Origin: Verrucomicrobiota bacterium
GTDB lineage: Bacteria; Verrucomicrobiota; Verrucomicrobiia; Opitutales; Puniceicoccaceae
Direction of reading: 5' to 3'
DNA: 64,000 nucleotides
Assembly (NCBI GenBank): GCA_038744685.1
Contig: JBCDMB010000002.1
Span: forward strand, 1-64,000
The notes beneath the pieces were generated by a model, which was given only the letters and a program-made list of their open reading frames with translations, was not told the DNA's origin and searched no databases. Every line of letters begins with the position of its first letter. Position 1 is the first letter of the stretch. Shown one piece after another: positions 23,217-30,170 of the stretch. The position numbers were made by a program, and so were the translations under genes.

Positions 23217-24398
23217 ATGACTAAGACCGCAGCACCCGCTCCCGAGGACGATAACGAAGAGGAAGACGACAAGATGACCCCGACTGCGGGGAACGTCGCC
23301 AAAGCCAGCTGGAACTTCTCAACGAAACAGTTGAGAGAGAACCTTGAATATGCCGGCGAAGAAGTCGTCAACCTCCTGGTCGACGCGTTCCTTCTATGCC
23401 GAAAATACAGCATCTCGAAGACTGAGTTCGCCGCTGAAATCGACGTTCACGCATCGACTGTCAGCAAGATCTTCAACGGAAGGTATACCGATCCGAAGAA
23501 CTCCCATATTCGCTTGGTGCCAAGCAAGAAGTTTCTCGATGCCACGAGAAACTTTATCGCAGCGAAGAAAGCCCGCGAGGCTGTGAAGAACAAGCTCTTC
23601 ATTGAGACTCCGACCGCTCGCCGAATCTGGACGCTCTGCGACCTCTCCCGAGAGAGCCATACCCCTGCCTTTATATGGGGGGCAAGCCACATCGGTAAGA
23701 CCTTTGCTCTGAAACGCTATGCAGAAGCAAACAATCACACACGGACCATCTACATCCGAATGAAGGCTGCCAGTGGCCTCGGGGGTATGGTTCATCGTAT
23801 TTGCGACGCGGCCGGCCAGCCGATCAACACGAACAACGCGAGACTGATCGAACTCCTCAAGGGGACAATCGATCCCGGACAACTGCTGATCTTTGACGAG
23901 ATACACCAACTCCAACATACCTACCGGAAGGAAAGCTTCTTCGCATGCCTGGAAGTGATCCGTGAAATCCTGGATGAGGTAGAATGCGGCGGCGTCATCT
24001 GCGGAACCAATCTGGCCCGCGATCGGATCAACAAACATAAGAAGGGAGACCTCGAACAGCTACTCCGCCGTGGCGTTCACCGCCTCAACCTCGGAAACGT
24101 GGTCCGTGTGACTGATATGAAAGTCATCCTAAGCCACTACGGTCTTCCGTGGCCGTCAAAGGGTATGGAGATCAAGTTGGACTCTGAACACATCTTCGAA
24201 CCATTGGCAGAGCTGCGTTACATGGCTGGACATGAAGGCTTAAAAGCTCTTTGCGAGAGGATCCGATACGCTGAGGAGCTGGCAAAGCTCGAGAAGCAAA
24301 CTCTCGATTGGAAGCACGTAGCAGATGCCCACTTCACGATCATGGCAAACGCTACCTATGGAGAAGGTGCCGAAGACGAATGGGACGACGCCGCATAG
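23217..24398 (+). CDS. MuB-like AAA ATPase, target-DNA activator
   Basis: A 393-residue ATPase. Residues 60-90 form an HTH (YSISKTEFAAEIDVHASTVS), the MuB N-terminal type. Walker A is WGASHIGKT (155-162) and Walker B LLIFDEIH (223-230). MuB-type proteins coat target DNA, stimulate the transposase and give target immunity. It lies five bases after the transposase stop. The acidic N-terminus (PEDDNEEEDDK) is extra compared with Mu B (312 aa). Confidence 0.88.
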   Translation: MTKTAAPAPEDDNEEEDDKMTPTAGNVAKASWNFSTKQLRENLEYAGEEVVNLLVDAFLLCRKYSISKTEFAAEIDVHASTVSKIFNGRYTDPKNSHIRLVPSKKFLDATRNFIAAKKAREAVKNKLFIETPTARRIWTLCDLSRESHTPAFIWGASHIGKTFALKRYAEANNHTRTIYIRMKAASGLGGMVHRICDAAGQPINTNNARLIELLKGTIDPGQLLIFDEIHQLQHTYRKESFFACLEVIREILDEVECGGVICGTNLARDRINKHKKGDLEQLLRRGVHRLNLGNVVRVTDMKVILSHYGLPWPSKGMEIKLDSEHIFEPLAELRYMAGHEGLKALCERIRYAEELAKLEKQTLDWKHVADAHFTIMANATYGEGAEDEWDDAA

Positions 24399-24400
24399 TC

Positions 24401-24607
24401 ATGAGAGACGAAACCATCTTAATCATCGCCTTAATCCAAACCTACGGAGCTGCTCTTTGCGCGGTTGTAGACCTCGCGATGAAAGGCCCAGTGCCGCTGA
24501 TACTCTGGCTAGTCTACTCCATGGCGACCTTTTTCGCCTTCATCCGCGTGGGTGCAGAACTACACCACGCCCGCAAACAATCCTCAACCTCCCAACCCAG
24601 ACCATGA
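24401..24607 (+). CDS. Small two-segment membrane protein
   Basis: A 68-residue protein starting two bases after the MuB-like stop. It has two hydrophobic helices (TILIIALIQTYGAALCAVVD and PLILWLVYSMATFFAFI) and a basic tail. Its stop overlaps the next start by ATGA. Function unknown; early phage membrane proteins of this kind often act in superinfection exclusion or on the host membrane. Confidence 0.6.
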   Translation: MRDETILIIALIQTYGAALCAVVDLAMKGPVPLILWLVYSMATFFAFIRVGAELHHARKQSSTSQPRP

Positions 24608-25137
24608 ACGAAGACCTAGAAAAACAACTCACATCGGCCTCCCGCGATCACTCCGGGAATCGGGAGACTCTTTCTAAACGCATCGACGCGCTTCATGCTG
24701 AGATTGAGGCAGCGAAACGGCGGCTTTTACCAGGCATCCGATCAGCCGTTGCCAAGTGCCTAGACTCAAAGGCAAAACTCGGAGGACTAATCGAAACAAA
24801 CCCCGAGGCTTTTGAGAAGCCACGCACCGTGACCCTTTCCGGCATCAAACTCGGCCTCCAGAAACAGAAGGGCAAGATCACTTGGAAGGACCCGAAAGCC
24901 CTGGTCAAAAAGATCCGCTCTCTTTTCCCCCAACGAGCCGATGACCTGATTGAAGTTACCGAGAAACCCCGCCGCGCTGCGATCAACAAACTCGACGTTG
25001 GAGATGCGAAGAAACTCGGCCTCACCATCGAAGCCGATACCGACGCAGTCGTAATCAAGAGCACTAACGACGACGTCGACAAACTCGTCGCCAAACTCCT
25101 CGACGAGGAGAAGACCGACGCTGAGAAGGCCGCCTAA
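24604..25137 (+). CDS. Gam-like host-nuclease inhibitor
   Basis: A 177-residue protein with the Mu Gam plan: an N-terminal coiled coil (RETLSKRIDALHAEIEAAKR), then a beta region (RTVTLSGIKLGLQKQKGKI), a helix (DPKALVKKIRSLFPQRADDL), and a final strand section (KLGLTIEADTDAVVIKST). Gam binds double-stranded DNA ends and blocks exonucleases such as RecBCD. It follows the MuB-like gene, the same part of the early operon where Mu encodes Gam. The likeness is structural pattern rather than strong identity. Confidence 0.65.
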   Translation: MNEDLEKQLTSASRDHSGNRETLSKRIDALHAEIEAAKRRLLPGIRSAVAKCLDSKAKLGGLIETNPEAFEKPRTVTLSGIKLGLQKQKGKITWKDPKALVKKIRSLFPQRADDLIEVTEKPRRAAINKLDVGDAKKLGLTIEADTDAVVIKSTNDDVDKLVAKLLDEEKTDAEKAA

Positions 25138-25176
25138 AGTGATTCGTTGGCAGTTTTTAATCAAAGAATCAGGGGA

Positions 25177-25359
25177 ATGAGAAAACTCATCTGGAAGATC
25201 GAATACGCAATGCGTCTGCGGAAGCTAACTAGGACACCCTTTCGATGGGGTTACGAAAACGCTGGAGCTTTCATAGAGAGCTTTGGTGATGACTGGAAAA
25301 ATACGAGACCACGAGAAGCTGCCGAATGGGAACGCGATGAAATGCTTTCTTCCTGCTAA
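25177..25359 (+). CDS. Small cassette-like ORF, 60 aa
   Basis: A 60-residue basic protein from ATG 25177 (AGGGGA upstream; a TTG 30 bases earlier is less likely). It contains IWKIEYAMRLRKLTRTPF and an acidic end (PREAAEWERDEMLSSC). No family recognised. Its stop lies inside the first copy of a 55-bp repeat. It is the first member of a run of small ORFs that interrupts the conserved early genes. Confidence 0.5.
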   Translation: MRKLIWKIEYAMRLRKLTRTPFRWGYENAGAFIESFGDDWKNTRPREAAEWERDEMLSSC

Positions 25360-25410
25360 CGATGGAGGTGAGTGATGAGTAAAGCGAGTTCAGCTCAACC
25401 GTCTGGTTCT
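25356..25410. repeat. 55-bp attC-like repeat, copy 1
   Basis: Starts CTAACGATGGAGGTGAGTG and ends TCAACCGTCTGGTTCT. Compared with the copy at 26,211-26,265, both are exactly 55 bp. The first 24 bases match at 22 positions, the last 16 at 14, and the middle 15 hardly at all. Ends are inverted-complementary (ACGATGGA with TCAACCGT). It spans the stop of one ORF and the start of the next. Confidence 0.7.
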
Positions 25411-25566
25411 GTGAAAATTGTCCGCTGCCCCAGAAAGGATGATCTAAGACTCACAAGACGCGAGAAAGCAAAACTAAGAAGAGTTTTCGAGTGGGAGCGT
25501 CGAAGTTCGGATGAATTTGTTTTGGGTGTTCCACAGAATGAGGGCGGTCAACGTCCCGTAACGTAA
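25375..25566 (+). CDS. Small cassette-like ORF, 63 aa
   Basis: A 63-residue basic protein from ATG 25375, preceded by GGAGGTGAGTG, which provides its ribosome-binding site from within the 55-bp repeat. The middle is strongly basic (PRKDDLRLTRREKAKLRRVF). No family recognised; possibly a small nucleic-acid-binding protein. Its first dozen residues are repeat-encoded and resemble the start of the protein at 26,230. Confidence 0.45.
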   Translation: MSKASSAQPSGSVKIVRCPRKDDLRLTRREKAKLRRVFEWERRSSDEFVLGVPQNEGGQRPVT

Positions 25567-25581
25567 CGTCGGAGGAAAGAC

Positions 25582-25983
25582 ATGATAGACGAAGAAGAGA
25601 TCTTAGATGTGGTTTTTATGGTAAAGCACGAAGGCATGAGTTTCATTCAGGCGAGGGAAGAAATCATGGCTATCCTCCGACGTGGAGAGAAGGGTGTGTT
25701 GGACCAAGTTGTTGGACGGCGCGAAGCGACGGGAGACAACGTAGGGGCAATGCAAGGACCGCCCTCATTGGACGGGCGGAGGTGCCCGAAATGCAAAGGA
25801 TGGGGCTTAGACTTTGTAGACTGCCCAGATGGCAAAATCGACACTATGAACTGCCCAGAATGTAAGGGCACCGGAGAGCGGAGCGACGAAGGAGCGGAGC
25901 GTCCGGCCAACGCCGAAGTGAGGGACGCGAGCCCTCGAACAACAAACAACTCCGGGGGCGAAACTCGCGTTCCTCTCCACTGA
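25582..25983 (+). CDS. Zinc-finger protein with two CxxC knuckles
   Basis: A 133-residue protein. The N-terminus is helical (EEEILDVVFMVKHEGMSFIQ). Residues 68-98 carry CPKCKGWG and CPECKGTG around DCPDG, two CxxCxGxG knuckles as in DnaJ-type zinc fingers. Preceded by GGAGGAAAGACATG. The last 35 residues (RSDEGAERPANAEVRDASPR) are encoded by a low-complexity palindromic DNA segment and look like an appended, non-ancestral tail. It may be a small RNA- or protein-binding factor. Confidence 0.6.
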   Translation: MIDEEEILDVVFMVKHEGMSFIQAREEIMAILRRGEKGVLDQVVGRREATGDNVGAMQGPPSLDGRRCPKCKGWGLDFVDCPDGKIDTMNCPECKGTGERSDEGAERPANAEVRDASPRTTNNSGGETRVPLH

Positions 25984-25995
25984 CTGGTTAGACTT

Positions 25996-26214
25996 ATGGC
26001 TATATCAACCGATGACGTAAAAGACCTTCCCCATATCGTGATTGTGGAAAACGAAGGTGAATTGAAACTTTTTGAATACGAGCGTGGGCAAATGGAACAG
26101 GCCCACAAGCAAGCGCAAGACTATGCGATGCGAAATGGTGGTAGGGCAATTGTCGCTGTCAGGGTAAGGCAGTGCGGGGACTTTAAGTATCTCTCCGACC
26201 ACAATTGTGTCTAA
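25996..26214 (+). CDS. Small cassette-like ORF, 72 aa
   Basis: A 72-residue protein (HIVIVENEGELKLFEYERGQ, then AIVAVRVRQCGDFKYLSDHN) of compact alpha/beta pattern. Its ATG follows GTTAGAC (25,987-25,993) by two bases, and its own stop lies in GTCTAAC, the beginning of the second 55-bp repeat. No family recognised. Confidence 0.5.
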   Translation: MAISTDDVKDLPHIVIVENEGELKLFEYERGQMEQAHKQAQDYAMRNGGRAIVAVRVRQCGDFKYLSDHNCV

Positions 26215-26265
26215 CGATTGAGGTGAGTCATGAGCGATAGCGAATTGAATCAAGCGTGTGGTTCT
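26211..26265. repeat. 55-bp attC-like repeat, copy 2
   Basis: Starts CTAACGATTGAGGTGAGTC and ends TCAAGCGTGTGGTTCT. Its ends ACGATTGA and TCAAGCGT pair at 7 of 8 positions with one unpaired base, the kind of imperfection seen in integron attC sites. With the two bases before it, GTCTAAC matches the RYYYAAC core, but the right end GTTCTCA does not match GTTRRRY. Confidence 0.7.
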
Positions 26266-26442
26266 CAGGTTTGGGAATGCGTTTCCAAATGGGTTGGCGG
26301 AGACGAGTATTACAGATGGGAACCAGTGGACAAAAGCATCAACTACGGGCAAACGGAGCTGGTTGGCATACCCGCTACGCGAAAACTACTAGGAAGACGC
26401 ATTCAGGTCACTGGGGTTTTGCTTCCTGAGAACAGTAATTAG
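26230..26442 (+). CDS. Small cassette-like ORF, 70 aa
   Basis: A 70-residue protein from ATG 26230 with GAGGTGAGTC before it, again supplied by the repeat. It is polar with a WECVSKWVGGDEYYRWEPV core and a C-terminal strand (GRRIQVTGVLLPEN). No family recognised. It ends the cassette-like run; the next gene returns to typical phage packing. Confidence 0.45.
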   Translation: MSDSELNQACGSQVWECVSKWVGGDEYYRWEPVDKSINYGQTELVGIPATRKLLGRRIQVTGVLLPENSN

Positions 26443-26464
26443 GCGACAACTGTCAGATATTGAA

Positions 26465-26896
26465 ATGTCCGAGCCCGTCCAGATTCCGCAAGCTCTCGAC
26501 ACGCCCGACTTCCGAGAGGCATGGAAGGATTGGCTGGGTTTCCGAACGAATGACGGCCGGAAAGCATACTCTGATCGGGCAAAGAAACAGCTACTAAAGA
26601 AGCTTACTCCTTGGGGAGCCGCCGCGGCCGTCGCAGGGATTCAGCATTCCATATCAGCGGACAACGACTGGAAAACCGTCTACCCCGATCCCTCTTTCAA
26701 GAGCGACTCTGGTCCCAAGAAAAAACTCTCCACCTGGGAGATCAAAGAGAAGCTTAGAGCAATCGACAACCGACTGACCGACTCCGATCTAGCCTACGAG
26801 CACGTCGACCCCGAGAAAAACCGGAAACGCATAGCCAAACGCCGCGAACTAATCGCAACCCGCAAAGACCTAGAATCCCAACTCCTCTCCTCGTGA
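26465..26896 (+). CDS. Early phage hypothetical protein
   Basis: A 143-residue protein. The first half (FREAWKDWLGFRTNDGRKAY and TPWGAAAAVAGIQHSISADN) has the pattern of small phage DNA-binding or replication-accessory proteins with a DWKTVYPDP end. The second half is a charged helix (NRKRIAKRRELIATRKDLES). It overlaps the next gene (GTGA). Confidence 0.5.
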   Translation: MSEPVQIPQALDTPDFREAWKDWLGFRTNDGRKAYSDRAKKQLLKKLTPWGAAAAVAGIQHSISADNDWKTVYPDPSFKSDSGPKKKLSTWEIKEKLRAIDNRLTDSDLAYEHVDPEKNRKRIAKRRELIATRKDLESQLLSS

Positions 26897-27513
26897 CGGC
26901 CAAGCAGATCAGAATGTATCGGGCCGAGTGGACTAAAGCCCTCGCTGAGATTAAGGCTAAACGGGGTCCACTGACCAAAAAGGAAGCAGATCAATGCCGT
27001 CGCGAGATTCATGCTGATGTCGGTGCCCCTGAATCGTCAAAAGAATTCAACAACAAAGACGTCGATGCAGTTCTAGCCGTCTTCTTTGCTTGGTCATTGG
27101 CCGATGACTTACTAGTCCAACTACAACTACAGAATCAGCCCGAGATACGAGCTCGCTACCTTGCAGAGGACATGCTCGATCGCATCGAGGCTGTGCTAGA
27201 TAGTTCTCAGCGCCAACAGGAGGCTGACAAAATCCGAAGAGGACCTCCTCGAGAAGGTTACATTCTCTACCTTCTTCGTAGGCTGAACCCGAAATCGGAC
27301 ATTCCCGTTATTGATTCAGCGATGGCTGGAGACTGGCAGCAAGTTATTCGAGCGCTTGTATATCGGCATGATCAGGTCGTCCGGGCCGCTATCCCCTCAG
27401 AAGGTCGTGGAAAGCAACCTGCGAAACGAGTGGCAAAAAGTCGCCAAGAGGATGCTCGCCGGCGAGTCCCTGACGATCCAGTTCCCGTTCCCTCCGGAGA
27501 AACACCCTGGTAA
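26893..27513 (+). CDS. GemA-like (DUF1018) regulatory protein
   Basis: A 206-residue protein from GTG 26893, overlapping the upstream stop. The first 70 residues (RMYRAEWTKALAEIKAKRGP, then CRREIHADVGAPESSKEFNN and DVDAVLAVFFAWS) fit the GemA/DUF1018 pattern: helical start, a D...S(S)KxF/L segment and a DxDAVL helix. GemA in Mu modifies host gene expression and DNA topology. The C-terminal 60 residues are basic and disordered. Confidence 0.55.
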   Translation: MTAKQIRMYRAEWTKALAEIKAKRGPLTKKEADQCRREIHADVGAPESSKEFNNKDVDAVLAVFFAWSLADDLLVQLQLQNQPEIRARYLAEDMLDRIEAVLDSSQRQQEADKIRRGPPREGYILYLLRRLNPKSDIPVIDSAMAGDWQQVIRALVYRHDQVVRAAIPSEGRGKQPAKRVAKSRQEDARRRVPDDPVPVPSGETPW

Positions 27514-27515
27514 AG

Positions 27516-27851
27516 ATGTCGATTCAGTGGACCAGCCGCCTTTCCCTAGCCAAAGTTTCCGACAATCTGCGTGGATTGAAGCTGGAGTTATATACAGCCA
27601 TACGGGCATGGGACCCCATCGTTGACGGCCCAGGTCCGAGCATTGAGGATCTAGCTCAGAAGACCGGTCGTAAGGAATCTAGTATATCCGGCCGCTGCAA
27701 CGAGCTCAGAGACGATGACGGCGTGATCCTCAACGGTCCAATGAAAACAAATAAGACCGGTTTTTCCGCAGTCACTTACGTTGCCCTGGCTTGGCGGGAA
27801 TCTAACCTAGAGCCGGAAATCGAACCGTCCGGACAGACCCGTTTCTTTTAA
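27516..27851 (+). CDS. Winged-helix phage protein
   Basis: A 111-residue protein with a winged-helix pattern: KLELYTAIRAWDPIVDGP, SIEDLAQKTGRKESSISGRC (recognition helix) and a wing (GPMKTNKTGFSAVTYVALAW). It is the last early gene before the right end, two bases after the GemA-like stop. Possibly a transcriptional regulator of middle or late genes, which would otherwise be missing in this phage. Confidence 0.6.
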   Translation: MSIQWTSRLSLAKVSDNLRGLKLELYTAIRAWDPIVDGPGPSIEDLAQKTGRKESSISGRCNELRDDDGVILNGPMKTNKTGFSAVTYVALAWRESNLEPEIEPSGQTRFF

Positions 27852-27930
27852 GATGCACCGCCGTTTCAATCACGTTGAATCCATTTTGCAAAGCGAGTGC
27901 ATTCCGGAAGAACGTCCCGGAAAAAAGTAC

Positions 27931-28064
27931 CAAACCTCTGAATTCCGGCCTTTTTCTATTAGAAATTCATCAAACCTCCACCAAGGAGGAAGATGTTGTG
28001 TAAGTCGTTGATTTACGGGCAAAAACAGCCTCTTACGGCCATTTCTTGAATCTATCAAACCTCC
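27931..28064. repeat. Three CAAACCTC repeats, candidate transposase-binding right end
   Basis: CAAACCTCT at 27,931 and CAAACCTCC at 27,971 and 28,056. The last two are embedded in longer matches (GAAATTCATCAAACCTCC and GAATCTATCAAACCTCC). All have one orientation and lie in the gene-free 239 bases (27,852-28,090) between the last phage gene and tRNA-His. Mu-like transposases bind three such sites at each end. A perfect palindrome, AAGAGATCTCTT (28,068-28,079), follows. Confidence 0.6.
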
Positions 28065-28090
28065 TGAAAGAGATCTCTTGATCAAAAAAT

Positions 28091-28168
28091 TGGGGTGGTA
28101 GACCGGATTTGAACCGGCGACCCTCGGTACCACAAACCGATGCTCTAACCAACTGAGCTACTACCACC
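28091..28168 (-). tRNA. tRNA-His (GUG)
   Basis: Reading on the minus strand from 28168: acceptor arm GTGGTAG pairs with CTACCAC, with the extra G at -1 opposite discriminator C, which is diagnostic for bacterial tRNA-His. D arm GCTC...GAGC, anticodon stem TCGGT/ACCGA with loop TTGTGGT (anticodon GTG), T arm with GGTTCAAATCC, and an encoded CCA at 28,093-28,091. A T-run follows directly. The prophage right end lies next to its 3' end. Confidence 0.96.
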
Positions 28169-28178
28169 GTCGAGATCA

Positions 28179-28207
28179 GACAAACGAAGTCTTTCGCGTG
28201 GTGTCAA
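28179..28207 (-). promoter_or_regulatory. Promoter of tRNA-His
   Basis: On the minus strand TTGACA (28,207-28,202) is a perfect -35 box, followed after 17 bases by TTTGTC (28,184-28,179) as a weak -10. The tRNA starts 10 bases later. Confidence 0.6.
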
Positions 28208-28295
28208 TCCTCGGGTGCGAGGGAGCCTCGAATCAAAACCCTTGTTTCAAAACTTTCAGTTGATCCCCCTCCCCTTTTCCGAGATTTTCGGGGTC

Positions 28296-28883
28296 ATGCC
28301 TGAAACTCCTAGCCTCCCAAATCCTTTTGCCAATCTCGGACCCGACGTGCTTCGACGGAACAGTAAGGCTGCCTTCTGGGGCGGTATTCTCTCGGTCATT
28401 TTGGGAATCGCTGCGATCTCGTTGCCGGGTGTCTTCACCTTGGGAATCGAGGTCTTTATTGGCACCCTCCTTGTCATTGGCGGTCTCGTTCAGGTGTTTT
28501 CAGCATTCGGCTCAATCGGTTCGAAAAACTGGCTCCTTGCTGGATTTGTCGGGGCCTTAACAGCAGTTGTCGGAGTGCTTTTCCTTCTCAATCCTCTCAA
28601 GGGCGTCGTCGCTCTAACAGCTCTTCTGGGTATCTTCTTTCTTGTAAGCGGAGTGTTCCGATTGGTTGCAGCGATTCAACTGCGTGGGTCAGGCAAGGCA
28701 ACCGGCTTTGCAGTTGTAAACGCGGTTATCACGATCGTCCTCGGTGGCCTCGTTCTCGCCGAGTGGCCAGAGTCCTCTATCTACATCCTTGGGCTCTTCC
28801 TTGGAATCGACCTGATTTTTATCGGCCTATCCCTAATTGCAGTCAGTGGAGCAATGAAGCAGGCGGGTAAGGGCGGTGAATAA
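28296..28883 (+). CDS. HdeD-family (DUF308) membrane protein
   Basis: A 195-residue inner-membrane protein with six hydrophobic helices in three repeated pairs (FWGGILSVILGIAAISLPGV, VFIGTLLVIGGLVQVFSAF, LLAGFVGALTAVVGVLFLL, VALTALLGIFFLVSGVFRLV, ending GLFLGIDLIFIGLSLIAVSG), the pattern of HdeD/DUF308 proteins associated with acid resistance. The start ATG 28296 is chosen because the upstream in-frame part lacks a ribosome-binding site and looks unstructured. It overlaps the next gene by eight bases, so the two may be co-translated. Confidence 0.85.
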   Translation: MPETPSLPNPFANLGPDVLRRNSKAAFWGGILSVILGIAAISLPGVFTLGIEVFIGTLLVIGGLVQVFSAFGSIGSKNWLLAGFVGALTAVVGVLFLLNPLKGVVALTALLGIFFLVSGVFRLVAAIQLRGSGKATGFAVVNAVITIVLGGLVLAEWPESSIYILGLFLGIDLIFIGLSLIAVSGAMKQAGKGGE

Positions 28884-30036
28884 GCACAAAGTCCTAGTAG
28901 TCGCAGGAACGCGACCAGAGGCGGTTAAAATGGCGCCGGTCTATTTTGCGCTGAAAAGATCCTCCTATCTCGAACCGATCTTCTGCTCGACCGCTCAACA
29001 CCGGGAAATGATGGATCAAACTCTCGGGGTCTTCGGCATTGAACCGGACATCGATCTCGACCTCATGCGGCCAGAACAGACCCTTTCCACCTTAACAGCC
29101 GCGGTGATAAAAGGTGCAACGCAAGCCCTTCGAGAGATCCAACCGCAGGCTGTGTTGGTGCAGGGTGACACCACAACAGTCTTGGGAACCGCTCTCGCAA
29201 GTTTTTACGAGAAAATCCCGATCGGCCATGTTGAGGCTGGTCTGCGAACCTACGACTTTGATGCTCCCTGGCCCGAGGAAATGAACCGCAGACTGGTCGA
29301 TCCCATTTCCAGGTGGTGCTTTGCCCCGACCTCGTTTAGCCAAAACAACCTTTTGAAGGAATCCATTCCGGACGCTCAATGCGAGGTCACGGGAAACACC
29401 GTGATCGATGCACTTCTCTGGGTCCGTCAGCAACAAGAATCCGTAGGTCTGACAGCGAGTGAGATCGTGGATCGCTGCGGAATTGATACTGGTTTCGCGT
29501 CGCGTTTTTTGCAGACGGACAACCCATGGATTTTAGTTACCGGTCATCGTCGAGAGTCCTTTGGAGGAGGTTTTGAGAATATCTGTAAAGCCATCCTCAA
29601 TCTAGTCGAGCAATGGCCGAATCTAGGAGTCTTGTATCCCGTTCACCTGAACCCAAGTGTCCAGGAGCCTGTCTACCGTATGCTCAAAGGCCATCCGCGC
29701 ATCTGCCTCGCGGAACCATGTGGCTACTACGATTTCATCTGGTTAATGGGGCGTTGTCATTTCCTCCTTAGTGATTCAGGAGGCGTTCAGGAAGAAGCTC
29801 CGAGCCTGGGCAAGCCTGTCCTTGTCATGCGTGAAATCACTGAGCGACCGGAAGGAATCGATGCCGGAACCTGTCGCCTCGTCGGCACAGATCCCGATAG
29901 AATAATGCAGGAAGCCTCCCTCTTGATGGAAAACGAAGCGGAATACCAAAAGCGGAGTGCTCTGAAAAATCCCTACGGTGACGGAAAAGCTGCCAATCGA
30001 ATCTGCACTCGACTGGAAGCTGACCTCTGCGGCTAA
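28876..30036 (+). CDS. wecB: UDP-N-acetylglucosamine 2-epimerase (non-hydrolysing)
   Basis: A 386-residue enzyme that interconverts UDP-GlcNAc and UDP-ManNAc for surface polysaccharides. It starts at GTG 28876. Visible signatures: VVAGTRPEAVKMAPV at the N-terminus, QGDTTTVLGTALA, IGHVEAGLRTYD, VTGHRRESFGGGF and the C-terminal LLSDSGGVQEEAPSLGKP with VMREITERPEGIDAGT. Length matches the family. It is cytoplasmic, and its product probably feeds the envelope polysaccharide genes further along. Confidence 0.93.
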   Translation: MNKHKVLVVAGTRPEAVKMAPVYFALKRSSYLEPIFCSTAQHREMMDQTLGVFGIEPDIDLDLMRPEQTLSTLTAAVIKGATQALREIQPQAVLVQGDTTTVLGTALASFYEKIPIGHVEAGLRTYDFDAPWPEEMNRRLVDPISRWCFAPTSFSQNNLLKESIPDAQCEVTGNTVIDALLWVRQQQESVGLTASEIVDRCGIDTGFASRFLQTDNPWILVTGHRRESFGGGFENICKAILNLVEQWPNLGVLYPVHLNPSVQEPVYRMLKGHPRICLAEPCGYYDFIWLMGRCHFLLSDSGGVQEEAPSLGKPVLVMREITERPEGIDAGTCRLVGTDPDRIMQEASLLMENEAEYQKRSALKNPYGDGKAANRICTRLEADLCG

Positions 30037-30170
30037 TAGCCTGGAAGATTTATGGTACGCTGCTTCTTTTCCTCCCAGGAACAAATCCCGACAACCGTTA
30101 TCAATTTGTTCAACAAAAAATTCCCGAAGAGCACTCGTACGATCCCGAAAAACCCCATCCTTGAGTTCTG

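Larger units (their letters stand above)
1..28090. mobile_element. Mu-like transposable prophage (left end outside window)
   Basis: A continuous block carries a MuA-like transposase, a MuB-like ATPase, a Gam-like protein, a LexA-type repressor, a Ner-like regulator and Mu-order head genes (gp27, gp28, gp29, gpI, capsid, gp36, gpF, gpG, gp37-like). Early genes run right from 18,186 and late genes run left from about 15,600, so the gene map diverges, unlike Mu itself where both run the same way. The right end is placed between the last CAAACCTC repeat (28,064) and the tRNA-His gene (28,091). The left end lies beyond the window. Neighbouring DNA to the right is ordinary chromosome. Exact termini and target duplication could not be fixed. 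Confidence 0.9.

Noticed and set aside
25356-26265. A true, complete integron array
   Set aside because: No integrase is present, the right-hand ends do not match GTTRRRY, and the repeats overlap gene starts. Only a fossil or attC-like relation is proposed.
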